Source: Phyllobacterium pellucidum
GTDB lineage: Bacteria > Pseudomonadota > Alphaproteobacteria > Rhizobiales > Rhizobiaceae
Assembly (NCBI RefSeq): GCF_013327855.1
Contig: NZ_JABUMX010000001.1
Coordinates: forward strand, 310,001-374,000
Length of the DNA stretch: 64,000 bases
Reading direction: 5' to 3'
Shown here: positions 46,622-57,954 of the stretch, piece after piece
How positions within the stretch are numbered: the first letter of the stretch is position 1
Layout of the letters: every line of letters begins with the position of its first letter
Notes under the pieces: generated by a model
Told to the model about the DNA's origin: nothing
The model's database searches: none
The model's input: only the letters and a program-made list of their open reading frames with translations
Position numbers and translations under genes: made by a program

Positions 46622-46771
46622 GGTATGTGCCTCTGAATTTATGCTGGTTGCCGAAAAGCGTGGGAAATGCCCCGGCATGAGCCAAGAATTTGGGCGGACA
46701 AGCGCATTTTGAGGGTGATTTGTCAAGATCGGGGCGGAGACAAACGCATTCTCATTCGCTATAGAAAATTT

Positions 46772-47932
46772 ATGAGCATGATTACAACCACCGACCAACT
46801 TGAACAGGCTGTCGCGGCCCTTTCGCAATCCGATTTTGTGACCGTCGATACGGAATTCATCCGGGAGACCACCTTCTGGCCGGAACTCTGCGTCATTCAG
46901 CTTGCGTCGCCCGATCATACTGCGATCGTCGATGCCCTGGCGCCCGGGCTTGATCTTGCTGCCTTTTTTCGGCTGATGGCCGATGAGAAGATCGTCAAGG
47001 TCTTCCATGCCGCGCGCCAGGACATCGAAATCATCTTCCACCTCGGAAATCTCATCCCGCATCCGGTTTTCGACACGCAGGTTGCGGCCATGGTATGCGG
47101 TTTTGGCGATGCGATTGCCTATGATCAGCTGGTTCAGCGCATCGTCGGGGCGCAAATCGACAAATCGTCACGCTTTACCGACTGGCGTCGCCGCCCGCTC
47201 TCCGAAAAGCAGCTCGACTATGCGCTCGCCGACGTGACGCATCTGCGCGACATCTATCTTCATCTGAAGCAGAGCCTTCAGGAAGAGGGCCGCACCGACT
47301 GGGTGCTCGACGAGATGAAAATCCTGACGGCGCGCGAAACCTACGACATGCATCCGGACGATGCGTGGAAGCGGCTGAAGATGCGCCTGCGCAAGCCGCA
47401 GGAACTCGCAGTTCTGCGCAGTGTCGCGGCCTGGCGCGAACGCGAGGCGCGCGAGCGCAACGTGCCCCGCGGGCGCGTGCTCAAGGACGATGCGATTTAT
47501 GAGATCGCGCAGCAGCAGCCGCGCGATGCGGAGGCGATGTCACGCCTCAGAACGATCCCGAAAGGCTGGGAACGATCGAGCATGGCGACCGGCCTTCTCA
47601 ATGCGGTGAATCTCGCGCTCGACCTGCCGAAGGAAGACATGCCGCGCCTGCCGAAATCCGTGCAGTCGCCGGAAGGCGCCGGTGCTGCCGCTGAACTCCT
47701 CAAGGTGCTTTTGCGCCTTGTCACCGAGGAGCATGGTGTCGCCGCGAAGGTGGTTGCGACAACCGACGAGATCGACCGGATCGCCGCCGAGGGCGACGTC
47801 GACGACATTCCGGCGCTGCAGGGCTGGCGGCGCGAGGTTTTTGGCGAAAAGGCGCTGCAACTGATCAACGGATCGCTTTGCCTTAAATTCGAAAACAGGA
47901 AGATTCGGGCCGTTCCCTGGCCAGAAGAGTAA
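46772..47932 (+). CDS. rnd: Ribonuclease D
   Basis: A 386-residue 3'-5' exoribonuclease for tRNA and structured RNA 3' ends. The DEDDy exonuclease motifs are Asp26 and Glu28 ([11 protein letters not shown]), [14 protein letters not shown] and [15 protein letters not shown]. The HRDC domain follows ([19 protein letters not shown]), then a second HRDC-like C-terminal domain. ATG at 46772 is used; ATG at 46778 is an equally good alternative. Confidence 0.94.
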   Translation: MSMITTTDQLEQAVAALSQSDFVTVDTEFIRETTFWPELCVIQLASPDHTAIVDALAPGLDLAAFFRLMADEKIVKVFHAARQDIEIIFHLGNLIPHPVFDTQVAAMVCGFGDAIAYDQLVQRIVGAQIDKSSRFTDWRRRPLSEKQLDYALADVTHLRDIYLHLKQSLQEEGRTDWVLDEMKILTARETYDMHPDDAWKRLKMRLRKPQELAVLRSVAAWREREARERNVPRGRVLKDDAIYEIAQQQPRDAEAMSRLRTIPKGWERSSMATGLLNAVNLALDLPKEDMPRLPKSVQSPEGAGAAAELLKVLLRLVTEEHGVAAKVVATTDEIDRIAAEGDVDDIPALQGWRREVFGEKALQLINGSLCLKFENRKIRAVPWPEE

Positions 47933-48018
47933 GCGATGGTTTGGCCGTGATCGTAGCATCGCTTTGGCGGTGCAGCTAACGTCCCGGCATGATCACATCA
48001 CATATTAGGCAACCACGC

Positions 48019-48942
48019 ATGTCCAGTCCCGCCGTTTCGACCACCCCGCCGCTTGCCAGAGAGATTGCCCTTCTCGCGGTGCTTGCCACGCTGTGGGGGG
48101 CTTCCTATACCTTCATCAAGATCGGCGTGGAAACCATTCCGCCCGTTACATTTATTGCCGCGCGCACCTTGATTGCCGGAGCGCTGCTGCTCGCCATCAT
48201 CAGGATGCGTGGTCTCGCACTGCCGCGTGAACCGGACGTCTGGAAGCGCTTCTTCATCCAGGCCTGCATCAACAGTGTCATCCCCTTTACCCTGGTTGCC
48301 TGGGCGGAAATCACCGTCGACGCCGGTCTTGCGACGATCCTCAATTCGACGACCCCGATCTTCACGTTCCTGCTCACCGTGCTCATCACACGGCACGAAC
48401 CTGTGACCGCCCGCAAGGTGTTCGGCGTCACTGCTGGCGTCGTTGGCATCAGCCTGATCATCGGCCTCGAGGCCTTCAACGGCCTCGGCAAGGAACTTGT
48501 CTCGCAACTCGCAATTGTCACGGCGACGATTTCCTATGCGTGCGCAGCTATTTTCGGTCGCGGCTTCAAGGGGATGGACCCGATGATGCCTGCGGCGGGC
48601 TCGATGATATGCGGTGCGGTCATGCTCATACCCTTGAGCCTTGTCGTCGACCATCCGTGGACGATCGTCCCGTCGACCGCGTCGATTGCAGCCCTGTTTG
48701 GCCTTGCGGTTTTCTCGACCGCCCTCGCCTTCGTGATCTTCTTCCGCCTCGTCCATACGCTGGGATCGGTCAGCACAACGTCGCAAGCCTATCTGCGCGT
48801 GCCGATCGGGGTTGGAATCGGCGTCCTCTTTCTCGGCGAAAGCCTGAGCTCGACCGCCTGGCTTGGGCTCGTCTGCGTCATTGCCGGGGTCGCAGCCATG
48901 ACCCTGCCCTCGCGCAAGAAGCCAACGGCCGCGCCGATCTAG
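48019..48942 (+). CDS. EamA/DMT superfamily transporter
   Basis: A 307-residue exporter-like protein with ten predicted helices in two EamA repeats (LAVLATLWGASYTFIKIGVE and AWAEITVDAGLATILNSTTP in the first; VSTTSQAYLRVPIGVGIGVL in the second). ATG at 48019 is used; ATG at 47989 would add ten residues and has a weaker upstream site. Substrate unknown. It lies 86 bases after rnd and converges on ppx. Confidence 0.88.
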   Translation: MSSPAVSTTPPLAREIALLAVLATLWGASYTFIKIGVETIPPVTFIAARTLIAGALLLAIIRMRGLALPREPDVWKRFFIQACINSVIPFTLVAWAEITVDAGLATILNSTTPIFTFLLTVLITRHEPVTARKVFGVTAGVVGISLIIGLEAFNGLGKELVSQLAIVTATISYACAAIFGRGFKGMDPMMPAAGSMICGAVMLIPLSLVVDHPWTIVPSTASIAALFGLAVFSTALAFVIFFRLVHTLGSVSTTSQAYLRVPIGVGIGVLFLGESLSSTAWLGLVCVIAGVAAMTLPSRKKPTAAPI

Positions 48943-48986
48943 CAGTCAACCGCCGATTGCCCTGCAGTAAAGGTCGGCTCCGAGAA

Positions 48987-50498
48987 CTAGGAGCCGATCG
49001 TCATACGGATGTTTTTACCGGTAAGTTTTGCCAATTGCTGCAGCCGGCCCTCCGGCACATCGCCGATAAGGTCGGCCTTGGACTTGTGAACGACGAGATC
49101 GATGCCGTTTGCCGTCGCCTTCCAGGACAAGTAAGGCACCACCCCGGCCATCGAGGCCGAGAAGGGGTAGACGATGCGCATGACCGCCGCGAGGATGCGC
49201 GAATATTCGAGCAAGCGCGGCGTGGCAATCGCCGCGAGGTCCGGATCGGCGACGCTGTTGGTAATGCCTTCATGGCGGAAAAAATTGGCAAGAGCGATAT
49301 AGGCGCGGCCGGGGTGATCGATACCGATAAAGGCGGCGTTGGAAATCATGTTCAAGGCCTGCGAGCCGCGATAATCCGGATGGGCGCGCCAGCTGATATC
49401 GGCGACGAGACAGGCAGCACGCCGATATCGGCTTTCATCCTCGGTCTCGTCATAGCCTAGCGCGGCAAAGGCGCCACCGGTCCATTCGGCAAGCTCGCGC
49501 GCATAGGCAGGCGAGCGGGCGCGAAGCACCGCCAGTTCATCGGCCGCCGAGATGAGCGGGTCTTCCAGTTGCTCGCTTTCGGAAAGCAGCGAATAGAGAA
49601 ATCCCTCGCGCACCCCAAGCGCCGAGAACACAACCTGGGCCGGACGCATCAGCTTTATGGTTTCGAGCAGCGCAATTGCGCCATAGGAAAGCAATGAGCG
49701 GCGGTTTTTCGAGACGTCCTCTATGCCGCGCATATAATCGAGATCGCCGGCGGCGACGAGCTTGAGGAAGCGCTGCGCCTCCTCGAACGGAATTTCGTAG
49801 TGATGCATGACATGCAGCGGATAGTGCGTCGCGCTCATATGCAGCTTGGCGAGATTTCGCCAGGTGCCGCCGACGGCATAGAAGGTGCGCCCCTTGCCAT
49901 TGGCCAGAAGCTTGGCAGAAGCCAGATACTTCCGTGCTATCGTCACTGCTGCGGTGAGATCACCATCGGCCATGTCCTGCAGGCGCAGGCCGCCAAGCGG
50001 AAGTGTGATCCCGTCGCCGATCTGACGCCCCTTGACGTCGACGAGTTCGAGACTGCCGCCCCCAAGGTCGCCGGCAATCCCGTCCGGATCGTGAAATCCC
50101 GAGATGATGCCGAGGGCCGAATAATACGCTTCCTCGCGTCCCGAAAGCACCCGGACCGGTTCTTTAAGCAGCGCCTCGGCTTCCTTGATGAACATCGAGC
50201 CGTTCTCGGCCTCGCGCGCTGCGGCCGTTGCGAGAACGTCGAGCGAAACCGCTCCCGCCTGATCGGCCAGGGCACGGAAGCGGCGCAGCGCACGCAGCGC
50301 GCTTTGCACCGCCTTGGCATTCAGCTTGTGTGTCTTGACCAAACCCTTGCCGAGACCGCAGAGAATCTTCTCGTTGAACAGCACAGTGGGCGAGCGGTTG
50401 ACGCCTTCATAAACGACAAGGCGCACTGAGTTCGAGCCAATGTCGATAACTGCGGCCGGCTGGCGCCCCTGTACGCGTCCCTGTGCAGCGGAGATCAT
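48987..50498 (-). CDS. ppx: Exopolyphosphatase/guanosine pentaphosphate phosphohydrolase family
   Basis: A 503-residue enzyme of the actin-like ASKHA fold that releases phosphate from polyphosphate or converts pppGpp to ppGpp. The phosphate-binding loops are [17 protein letters not shown] near residues 16-32 and [18 protein letters not shown]. The C-terminal half has an HD-like helical region. Its ATG overlaps the ppk stop by four bases, so synthesis and breakdown of polyphosphate are coupled. Confidence 0.93.
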   Translation of the reverse strand: MISAAQGRVQGRQPAAVIDIGSNSVRLVVYEGVNRSPTVLFNEKILCGLGKGLVKTHKLNAKAVQSALRALRRFRALADQAGAVSLDVLATAAAREAENGSMFIKEAEALLKEPVRVLSGREEAYYSALGIISGFHDPDGIAGDLGGGSLELVDVKGRQIGDGITLPLGGLRLQDMADGDLTAAVTIARKYLASAKLLANGKGRTFYAVGGTWRNLAKLHMSATHYPLHVMHHYEIPFEEAQRFLKLVAAGDLDYMRGIEDVSKNRRSLLSYGAIALLETIKLMRPAQVVFSALGVREGFLYSLLSESEQLEDPLISAADELAVLRARSPAYARELAEWTGGAFAALGYDETEDESRYRRAACLVADISWRAHPDYRGSQALNMISNAAFIGIDHPGRAYIALANFFRHEGITNSVADPDLAAIATPRLLEYSRILAAVMRIVYPFSASMAGVVPYLSWKATANGIDLVVHKSKADLIGDVPEGRLQQLAKLTGKNIRMTIGS

Positions 50499-52690
50499 GC
50501 AGCCTTGTTTCTTTTCGAGCGCTTGCGATGGGCAATCAGTCGAGGTGCCGAGGATTTCAGAGACTTGCCACGGCCGGAAAGGCTGGGATTTGTCATGAAG
50601 TATTCCTGCGCGTTGAAAGCTTCTTCACCTTCGGCCGGCTCAATCCGGCGCGACGTTCCGTCTGCTAGTAACTCGTAACTCTGCTGGTTGTCGAGAACGT
50701 TGGCCAGCATAATCTGTGAAAGAACCTGTTGATGCACAGTTGGATTGGTGATGGGCACCAGCGTCTCCACGCGGCGGTCGAGATTGCGTGTCATCATGTC
50801 GGCCGAACCGAAATAGACCAGTGCTTTTTCGGACGGCAATCCTTCGCCGTTGCCGAAGCAGAAGATGCGGCTATGCTCGAGGAAACGGCCGACAATCGAT
50901 TTCGCACGAATGTTTTCCGAAAGTCCCGGCACCTGCGGGCGCAGGCAGCAAATGCCGCGGACGACCAGGTCGATTTCGACGCCGTGCTTGCTCGCCTTAT
51001 AGAGCGCGTCGATGATCTCGGCGTCGACCAGCGAATTCACCTTCATCCAGATCGAAGCCGGACGTCCGGCCTTGGCGTGCTCGATCTCTTCGGCGATGTG
51101 CTGGAGGATGCGCGGACGTAGCGAAATCGGCGAAACGGCAATGCGCATTTCACCCGATGGCGGCGTATAGCCGGTGATGTAGTTGAAAATCTGCGCCACG
51201 TCGCGCCCGATGGCCTGCTCGCAGGTAAAGAACGAGAGGTCGGTATAGATCTTCGCCGTGATCGGATGATAGTTGCCCGTGCCAAGATGCACGTAACTGC
51301 GCAGCCGATTTTCTTCACGCCGCACCACAAGCGACATCTTCGCATGCGTCTTCAACTCGATGAAGCCGAAGACCACCTGCACGCCGGCGCGCTCCAGGTC
51401 TCGCGCCCAACGGATATTCGCCTCTTCGTCGAACCGCGCCTTGAGTTCGATCAATGCCGTCACCGACTTGCCGCTTTCTGCCGCATCGATAAGCGCGCGC
51501 ACGATCGGGCTGTCGTTCGATGTGCGGTAGAGCGTCTGCTTGATGGCGACGACATCGGGATCGGCGGCGGCCTGGCGCAGGAACTGGACAACGACATCAA
51601 AGGATTCGTAAGGATGGTGAACGATGATGTCCTTCTCGCGGATCGCCGCAAAGCAATCGCCGCCATGTTCGCGGACACGCTCGGGGAAGCGCGGATTGTA
51701 GGGCACGAATTTGAGGTCGGCCCGCGGTATGCCGACGATTTCCGACATCATGTTGAGGGCGAGCAGGCCTTCGAGCACGCTGATGCGATTGTCCGGCACG
51801 CCAAGCTCGGTGGCAACGAAGCTGCGCAGCGATTCCGGCATTTCGTCGTCGAACTCGATGCGGATCACCTGGCCGCGGCGGCGGCGCTTCAATGCACTTT
51901 CGAAGAGGCGCACCAGATCCTCGGCCTCCTCTTCCACCTCGATATCGCTGTCGCGAATGATGCGGAACGTGCCTGCCCCCTTGATTTCGTAGCCGGGAAA
52001 CAGCCGGCCGGTGAAGAGGCTGATTGCATCCTCCAGTGTCAGAAAGCGGAAATGGCCGCTCTCGTCGGGAATCTGGATGAAACGCTTCAGCGCCTGCGGC
52101 AGGCGCAGCAGCGCCGTCATCGGGCGATTGTCGCTGCTGCGGCTAAGCAACATGGCGATGGTAAATCCGAGATTGGGGATGAATGGAAACGGGTGCGCTG
52201 GGTCGATGGCGAGCGGGGTCAGCACCGGATAGATGGTTTCGAGGAAGTGATCTTCGAGCCACGCCTGTTCGGCGCTGGTCAGCCGGTCCGGCCGCACGAT
52301 CTCGATATTTTCCTTCAGCATTTCGGCGCGCAGTTCCGTCAGCCTGATCTGCTGCGCGGCCTGGAGGCGTCCAACCTCTTCGAGCACGAAATCGAGCTGT
52401 TCCTGCGGGGTGCGCCCGTCGTCGCTGCGATCGGAGACGCCGGCACGAACCTGACCGGCCAGCCCCGCGATTCGAACCATGAAAAACTCGTCGAGATTCG
52501 CGGCCGAGATCGACAGGAAACGCAGCCGTTCGAGAAGGGGCTGGTGCGCGTTGTGGGCTTCTTCGAGCACGCGGCGATTGAACTGCAGCCAGGAGAACTC
52601 GCGATTGACGAACCGATCGACGCTTTTCGGCAGATCGGGCAAATCGACGCTCTCGACCGGTTGCGGAATGAGGGGCGCCTGTTCGTTCAT
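50495..52690 (-). CDS. ppk: Polyphosphate kinase 1
   Basis: A 731-residue enzyme that reversibly transfers the ATP gamma-phosphate to polyphosphate. The N-terminal domain has [20 protein letters not shown]; the catalytic phospho-histidine lies in [13 protein letters not shown] near residue 465, with [17 protein letters not shown] just before. The four-domain plan and length are normal. The next gene, ppx, overlaps its stop. I looked for a PHO box upstream and did not find a convincing pair. Confidence 0.96.
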   Translation of the reverse strand: MNEQAPLIPQPVESVDLPDLPKSVDRFVNREFSWLQFNRRVLEEAHNAHQPLLERLRFLSISAANLDEFFMVRIAGLAGQVRAGVSDRSDDGRTPQEQLDFVLEEVGRLQAAQQIRLTELRAEMLKENIEIVRPDRLTSAEQAWLEDHFLETIYPVLTPLAIDPAHPFPFIPNLGFTIAMLLSRSSDNRPMTALLRLPQALKRFIQIPDESGHFRFLTLEDAISLFTGRLFPGYEIKGAGTFRIIRDSDIEVEEEAEDLVRLFESALKRRRRGQVIRIEFDDEMPESLRSFVATELGVPDNRISVLEGLLALNMMSEIVGIPRADLKFVPYNPRFPERVREHGGDCFAAIREKDIIVHHPYESFDVVVQFLRQAAADPDVVAIKQTLYRTSNDSPIVRALIDAAESGKSVTALIELKARFDEEANIRWARDLERAGVQVVFGFIELKTHAKMSLVVRREENRLRSYVHLGTGNYHPITAKIYTDLSFFTCEQAIGRDVAQIFNYITGYTPPSGEMRIAVSPISLRPRILQHIAEEIEHAKAGRPASIWMKVNSLVDAEIIDALYKASKHGVEIDLVVRGICCLRPQVPGLSENIRAKSIVGRFLEHSRIFCFGNGEGLPSEKALVYFGSADMMTRNLDRRVETLVPITNPTVHQQVLSQIMLANVLDNQQSYELLADGTSRRIEPAEGEEAFNAQEYFMTNPSLSGRGKSLKSSAPRLIAHRKRSKRNKAA

Positions 52691-52889
52691 AATTATTCTC
52701 CAATCAAATGCTCGCTGCCACTATACGGGCACCGGAATATACGGTCATGTCTCAACGGCAAACTAATGCGGTGTTTTGACAGATTGTTTGCAAGCGTCTT
52801 GAAATCGCATTCAGGATGATACAAACCCTAGGGAAAGAGAAGTCAATTGCGCCAAGGCGCGTTGAGCGGCGAGTCGTCAGGAGCGAAAT

Positions 52890-53135
52890 ATGGCTGGACA
52901 CAGCATCCCTCATTTCCAGAACAGCGCTGGTCATGCAGCGATCAGCATCGGCGTGAAGGAATTCATGTGTGTCGGCGCCAATCCTCCATTCGATCACCCG
53001 CACGTATTTCTGGATCTTGGCGACGATAACGAAAAGGTCTGCCCCTATTGCTCGACGCTTTACCGCTACGATCCCTCGCTTCCCGCCGAGGTGACGGTGC
53101 CGGAAGGCTGCATCTACGTCGATAGGGCTGCTTGA
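52890..53135 (+). CDS. Zinc-finger CHCC protein, NDUFS6-like
   Basis: An 81-residue protein with the conserved FMCVGANPPFDHPHVFLDLG and VCPYCSTLYRYDP segments; Cys and His of those segments make a single zinc site. Homologues include the complex I accessory subunit NDUFS6 in mitochondria, and alphaproteobacterial complex I carries a related subunit. The ATG at 52890 is the natural start. The FAD monooxygenase gene follows closely. Confidence 0.88.
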   Translation: MAGHSIPHFQNSAGHAAISIGVKEFMCVGANPPFDHPHVFLDLGDDNEKVCPYCSTLYRYDPSLPAEVTVPEGCIYVDRAA

Positions 53136-53164
53136 ACCCGGACGGAGAAACTGGTTCCATCCGG

Positions 53165-54436
53165 ATGTCCTCTGGCCCGACCCTGATTGATCTCAAGACA
53201 GAACGTAACAGGCGAATTCCCAATCCTGACCAGATCATTATTGCGGGGGCCGGCATTGCCGGCCTGACGCTCGCGCTTGCCCTGAGCGACAAGGGTTTTT
53301 CGGTTCAGATATTCGAGAAGAGTGCGACACTTGCCGAGATCGGCGCAGGCCTGCAGCTTTCACCCAATGCGACGCGGCTGCTCGATCGCCTTGGTGTGCT
53401 GGAACGGCTGAAATATGCCTCCGTCGAGCCGCAGGCCATCTGCCTGCAGGACGGGCGAAGCGGCGCAAATCTGCTGCATCTGCCGATCGGCGAAACGGCA
53501 AGACAGCGTTGGGGCGCGCCTTATATCGTTTGCCACCGCGCCGACCTGCAAAATGCGTTGCTCAACGAGGCCCGCAACCGTCCCAACATTGCGATGCAGC
53601 TGCAATCGACGGTGACGCAATACAAGTCGGACGCCGAAGGCATTTTGGTTCGGGTCCAGTATCATGACCGTATCGAAGAACATCGCGGGGCGCTGCTCGC
53701 CGGTGCCGATGGCGTATGGTCGGACATGCGCACCGCTCTGTCGGACACCGACCGCGCCCGTTACACGGGAACGATCGCCTGGCGTTCTTCGGTCGCGGTC
53801 GATCAATTGCCGCCCGCCTTTGCTGCGCTGATGCCTCCCGGCACCAATGTCGTGGCCTGGACCGGCGCCAATGCCCACCTGATCGCCTACCCCATTCGCT
53901 CCGGACAGGTGATCAATTTCGTGGCCGTTGCACCGGATCGAAACATTCGCCGCCGCTGGGACGACCAGCGGACCAACAATGCCAGCCAGGATTTCATCCG
54001 CGCGTTCGCAGCGTGGAATCAAGGGATTTGCGACCTGATGCGGGCCGGCCGGCCCTGGACGCCTTGGCGGCTGTTTGCCATGAAGAAATGCCAGTTCAAG
54101 ATCGAGGAGCGCGTGGTCCTCATCGGGGATGCCGCCCACGCCATGACGCCCTATGCGGCACAGGGCGCGGCCATGGCCATTGAAGACGCCTGCCTGCTGG
54201 CGGCTGCGCTTGCCACCGACGGCAAGAAATGGACGACTGCGCTTGATCAGTTCAGCAAGGCACGATCCAAACGGGTCGGTGCAGTGGTGCGACGCGGCGC
54301 ATTGAACCAGCTTGCCTACCATGCAAGAGGTCCGATTGCGCTTGCACGCAACGTCGTCTTTCGCAATCGGCCAGCCGATAAGTTCGTCGAGGGCTTCGAC
54401 TGGCTCTATGGATTTGATCCGGAGAAGCGTGGCTGA
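53165..54436 (+). CDS. FAD-dependent aromatic-ring monooxygenase
   Basis: A 423-residue class A flavoprotein hydroxylase. The FAD GxGxxG is in IIIAGAGIAGLTLALALSD (near residues 28-33), the second motif in LLAGADGVWSDMRT, and the GD motif in VVLIGDAAHAMTPYAAQGAA. The nearest functional group is salicylate hydroxylase or UbiH-like enzymes; substrate cannot be told. ATG at 53165 is used, though TTG at 53132 overlaps the stop of the zinc-protein gene in TTGA and is possible. It ends at 54436. Confidence 0.88.
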   Translation: MSSGPTLIDLKTERNRRIPNPDQIIIAGAGIAGLTLALALSDKGFSVQIFEKSATLAEIGAGLQLSPNATRLLDRLGVLERLKYASVEPQAICLQDGRSGANLLHLPIGETARQRWGAPYIVCHRADLQNALLNEARNRPNIAMQLQSTVTQYKSDAEGILVRVQYHDRIEEHRGALLAGADGVWSDMRTALSDTDRARYTGTIAWRSSVAVDQLPPAFAALMPPGTNVVAWTGANAHLIAYPIRSGQVINFVAVAPDRNIRRRWDDQRTNNASQDFIRAFAAWNQGICDLMRAGRPWTPWRLFAMKKCQFKIEERVVLIGDAAHAMTPYAAQGAAMAIEDACLLAAALATDGKKWTTALDQFSKARSKRVGAVVRRGALNQLAYHARGPIALARNVVFRNRPADKFVEGFDWLYGFDPEKRG

Positions 54437-54546
54437 TTATTCGGCGGCCGTTGTGGCACGGCGCTTGAGCTGCCGGTCCCCGTCATTCCGGGGCTCTTGA
54501 CCCGCAGATCCACTCACGCGATATCTACCCGCAAAAGGAAGAATGG

Positions 54547-54571
54547 ATCCTCGGGACAAGTGCCCGAGGAT
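54547..54571. repeat. REP-like hairpin (copy C, best formed)
   Basis: ATCCTCGGG pairs with CCCGAGGAT around ACAAGTG. It sits in a 245-base gap (54437-54681) that also holds CGTCATTCCGGGG, GGATGACGGCGGAG and other GC-rich fragments of the same style, as in rhizobial intergenic repeats. Confidence 0.6.
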
Positions 54572-54639
54572 AACGGCGGAGGCCCCAAGGATGACGGCGG
54601 AGATGCCCGGGACGACCGCTCAGAGCGATGAAACAAATC

Positions 54640-54667
54640 AAAGCGGCGGCCGTGAGGCCGCCGCTTT
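54640..54667 (-). terminator. Intrinsic-type terminator of the aap operon
   Basis: AAAGCGGCGGCC pairs with GGCCGCCGCTTT around GTGA, 15 bases past the aapP stop. The minus-strand exit reads CTTTGATTT, a weak T-run. Confidence 0.75.
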
Positions 54668-54681
54668 CAACATTTGTCTCG

Positions 54682-55485
54682 TCAGTGCAGGATCTGGCTG
54701 AGGAACAGCTTGGTGCGCTCGTGCTGCGGATTGTCGAAGAATTCCGCTGGCGCGTTCTGTTCGACGATCTGGCCCTGATCCATAAAGATCACCCGGTTGG
54801 CGACCTGGCGAGCAAAACCCATTTCGTGAGTAACGCACACCATGGTCATACCCTCTTCGGCGAGTTGCACCATCGTGTCGAGCACTTCCTTGATCATTTC
54901 CGGATCGAGCGCCGAAGTGGGCTCATCGAACAGCATGATGCGCGGGTTCATGCACAGCGACCGGGCGATCGCCACACGCTGCTGCTGGCCACCGGACAAC
55001 TGGCCCGGATACTTGTTGGCCTGTTCCGGAATCTTGACGCGCTCGAGATAGTGCATCGCGACCTCGTCCGCCTTCTTCTTCGGCATCTTGCGCACCCAGA
55101 TCGGCGCGAGCGTGCAATTCTCGAGGATTGTCAGATGCGGGAACAGATTGAAGTGCTGGAAGACCATGCCGACTTCGCGGCGGACTTCGTCGATCTTCTT
55201 CAAGTCGTTCGTAAGCTCGATGCCATCGACGATGATCTTGCCGCTCTGGTGTTCTTCAAGGCGGTTGATGCAGCGGATCATGGTCGACTTGCCCGATCCC
55301 GAAGGACCCGCAACGACGATACGTTCGCCGCGCATGACCTTGAGGTTGATATCCTTGAGGACGTGGAAATCCCCGTACCACTTGTTCATGTTGATGATAT
55401 CGACGGCCACGTCCGTCTTCGACACGTGCAAGAGCGATCGGTCGACGTGTATTTCATTGGGGTCAACAACGTTTTCGGTTGTCAT
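54682..55485 (-). CDS. aapP: General L-amino acid ABC transporter ATPase
   Basis: A 267-residue ABC ATPase. Walker A is [16 protein letters not shown] (residues 58-73), the signature [15 protein letters not shown] lies near 162, Walker B is [14 protein letters not shown], and the switch His is in [13 protein letters not shown]. The start at 55485 follows GAGGAGC. It is the last gene of aapJQMP, a broad amino acid importer. Confidence 0.95.
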   Translation of the reverse strand: MTTENVVDPNEIHVDRSLLHVSKTDVAVDIINMNKWYGDFHVLKDINLKVMRGERIVVAGPSGSGKSTMIRCINRLEEHQSGKIIVDGIELTNDLKKIDEVRREVGMVFQHFNLFPHLTILENCTLAPIWVRKMPKKKADEVAMHYLERVKIPEQANKYPGQLSGGQQQRVAIARSLCMNPRIMLFDEPTSALDPEMIKEVLDTMVQLAEEGMTMVCVTHEMGFARQVANRVIFMDQGQIVEQNAPAEFFDNPQHERTKLFLSQILH

Positions 55486-55498
55486 TATGCGGTGCTCC

Positions 55499-56653
55499 TC
55501 AGCGTTTATGTCCTTTGTCGAGCCGCTTTTCCATGAAGATGGAATAGCGCGACATCCCGAAACAGAAAATCCAGAATACGAAACCGGCAAAAATCAGGCC
55601 GGAGATGGGGGTCTGCGGTGATGCCCAATTGGCATCGGCGAAGTGTTGCTTCACGGTTCCCAGCAGGTCGAACATGCTGATGACCGTTACAAGGCTGGTA
55701 TCCTTGAAGAGGCCAATGAACGTGTTGACGATGCCCGGGATGACCAGCTTGAGCGCCTGCGGAAGGATGATGAGCCCGGTCTTCTGCCAATAGCTCAACC
55801 CCAGCGAATCTGCGCCCTCATACTGGCCCTTGGGAATTGCCTGCAGACCGCCGCGCACCACTTCCGCCATATAGGCCGAAGCAAAGAGCGCAACACCGAT
55901 CAGCGCACGAAGATATTTGTCGAAGGATACCCCCGGCGGCAGGAACAGCGGCAGCATATAGCTTGCCATGAACAGCACGGTGATGAGCGGGATGCCGCGG
56001 ATCGTCTCGATGAATATGACGCACAGCATCTTGATCACCGGCATCTTCGAGCGCCGTCCGAGCGCAAGCGCTATGCCCAGCGGCAGCGATACTGAAATGC
56101 CGACGAAGGATAGCGTCAACGTTACCAATAGTCCGCCCCAATTGGCCGTCTCCACATAAGGCAAGCCGAACCAGCCGCCGACAAGCAGGAAAAAGGCAAC
56201 GATCGGGAAGATGAAGAAGAAGACGATCGCGTTCGCAACCTTGTACGGGGCCTTCGGAATGAGCAGCGGCACGAGCAGCAACACAAACAGGATCGCGACG
56301 ATATTGACGCGCCAGTGCTGATCGATCGGATAGGGCCCATACATGAACTGGCTGAAGTTCGCGTTCACATAGGCCCAGCACGCGCCTGACCACCCCTCAG
56401 GCTGGATGCCGCCCTGCGCCACCGTGGAGCAGACCGACCGGTCCGGACCGGACCAGACGGCGTTTACGAACAGCCAGTTGATGATACCGGGCAGGAACCA
56501 TGCGATCACGAGCAGCGCAAATACGGTCAGAGCCGTATCCATCGGCGTCGCGAAGAGATTGATTCTCATCCAGCGGATAATGCCCCGCTCGCCAAGCGGC
56601 GGGGTCTGCTCCTGCAACATTTCGGTGCGAACGTAGCTCAGATTATTATCCAT
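55499..56653 (-). CDS. aapM: General L-amino acid ABC transporter permease AapM
   Basis: A 384-residue permease with a long N-terminal extension and eight or so helices. The EAA-type loop near the C-terminus is ALGLSYWQ-like: [20 protein letters not shown]. The Trp/Cys-rich periplasmic stretch [20 protein letters not shown] is typical of AapM. It follows aapQ by two bases and precedes aapP by 13. Confidence 0.94.
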   Translation of the reverse strand: MDNNLSYVRTEMLQEQTPPLGERGIIRWMRINLFATPMDTALTVFALLVIAWFLPGIINWLFVNAVWSGPDRSVCSTVAQGGIQPEGWSGACWAYVNANFSQFMYGPYPIDQHWRVNIVAILFVLLLVPLLIPKAPYKVANAIVFFFIFPIVAFFLLVGGWFGLPYVETANWGGLLVTLTLSFVGISVSLPLGIALALGRRSKMPVIKMLCVIFIETIRGIPLITVLFMASYMLPLFLPPGVSFDKYLRALIGVALFASAYMAEVVRGGLQAIPKGQYEGADSLGLSYWQKTGLIILPQALKLVIPGIVNTFIGLFKDTSLVTVISMFDLLGTVKQHFADANWASPQTPISGLIFAGFVFWIFCFGMSRYSIFMEKRLDKGHKR

Positions 56654-56655
56654 GA

Positions 56656-57852
56656 TCAGCGCTCCACCAGTGCCACTCTGGCGTTGAACCAATTCATGAA
56701 GATCGACGTCAGAACACTGATGCCGAGATAAACCACCATCCAGATCGCAACCACTTCAATCGAGTGTCCCGTCTGGTTGAGGATCGTACCGCCCACCGCC
56801 ACGAGATCGGGATAACCGATCGCAACAGCCAGAGACGAGTTCTTGGTGAGATTCAAATACTGGCTCGTCAGCGGCGGAATGATGATGCGCATCGCCTGCG
56901 GAACGATGACAAGCCGGGTCGTTGGACCAGCACGCAGCCCGAGCGCATGGGAAGCCTCGGACTGACCCTTGCCAACGCCGCGAATACCGGCGCGGACGAT
57001 CTCGGCAATGAAGGACGCCGTATAAAACGACAGCGCCAGATACAGCGACATGAATTCCGGGCCGATTTGCGCGCCGCCCTTGAGATTGAACGAGCCAAGG
57101 ACGGGATAGTCGAACGACAGCGGAAAACCCTTGATCAGCAAGGCGAGCAGCGGGAGACCGACGATCAGAGCAAGTGCCGTCAGTCCAACCGGAAATTGCT
57201 GCCCGGTGACCATCTGGCGCTTGCGCGCCCAGCGCTTTACGAGGAGCGCGCCGACGATACCGACGATGAGGCCCACGCCGGCAAGCCATGCGCCTTCGCC
57301 AAACACCGGCGACGGAAAGAAGAAACCGCGATTATTGAGGTAGGTATTGAACGGCAGATGGATGCTCTGGCGCGCCTGAGGCAGCACCGAGAGAACGCCG
57401 AGATACCAGAAGAAGATGACCAGCAGCGGCGGAATGTTGCGGAATATCTCCACATAAACCGTGCAGATCTTGCGGATCAGCCAGTTATGCGACAACCGCC
57501 CGATACCGATGACGAAGCCGATGATCGTCGCAGTTATGATGCCTACGAAGGCGACCGTGATCGTATTGAGGATGCCGACCCAAAGCGCCTTGATATAGGT
57601 GGAATCGCTCGAATAGGCCAGATACGGGCTGCTGCTAATGTCGAAACCGGAACGGCCGTCCAGAAATCCGAAGCCAGACGCCAGATTAGCGCGCTGAAGA
57701 TTGGTGATGGTATTGTTGATAATCCAGTAAATAAGACCCGCGATGACGACAACCGTCAGTACCTGAAAAACAAGTCCGCGAACTTTCGGATCGTAAAGAA
57801 GCGACGCCTTGGCGCTCGATCTTCCGACAGGCGTTATGTCCTGCGATGCCAT
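56656..57852 (-). CDS. aapQ: General L-amino acid ABC transporter permease AapQ
   Basis: A 398-residue permease with several helices and the EAA loop [20 protein letters not shown] near residue 305. The large periplasmic loop with [20 protein letters not shown] and the glycine-rich [16 protein letters not shown] are typical of AapQ/BztB. It follows aapJ after about 100 bases containing a hairpin. Confidence 0.94.
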   Translation of the reverse strand: MASQDITPVGRSSAKASLLYDPKVRGLVFQVLTVVVIAGLIYWIINNTITNLQRANLASGFGFLDGRSGFDISSSPYLAYSSDSTYIKALWVGILNTITVAFVGIITATIIGFVIGIGRLSHNWLIRKICTVYVEIFRNIPPLLVIFFWYLGVLSVLPQARQSIHLPFNTYLNNRGFFFPSPVFGEGAWLAGVGLIVGIVGALLVKRWARKRQMVTGQQFPVGLTALALIVGLPLLALLIKGFPLSFDYPVLGSFNLKGGAQIGPEFMSLYLALSFYTASFIAEIVRAGIRGVGKGQSEASHALGLRAGPTTRLVIVPQAMRIIIPPLTSQYLNLTKNSSLAVAIGYPDLVAVGGTILNQTGHSIEVVAIWMVVYLGISVLTSIFMNWFNARVALVER

Positions 57853-57904
57853 TGACCCCTCGATTCATTCGTTTTTATTCTTATTATTATTGTTTTATGG
57901 TCGA

Positions 57905-57931
57905 GGGCGAGGAGGCAATGCCCCCTCGCCC
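57905..57931 (-). promoter_or_regulatory. Intergenic hairpin between aapJ and aapQ
   Basis: GGGCGAGG-A-GGC pairs with GCC-C-CCTCGCCC around AAT, giving a strong stem-loop in the 102-base gap after the binding-protein gene. Such hairpins typically stabilise the abundant binding-protein mRNA and reduce permease expression. Confidence 0.65.
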
Positions 57932-57954
57932 CATGTTATTTGAGCATGAGTTAA

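Noticed and set aside
46622..47155. Upstream extension of aspS by about 178 residues
   Set aside because: It has no synthetase homology, overlaps the divergent rnd gene, and the start at 46621 matches the family N-terminus.
52691..52889. PHO box before ppk
   Set aside because: Only a single CTGTCA-like half-site is seen; the second repeat is missing.
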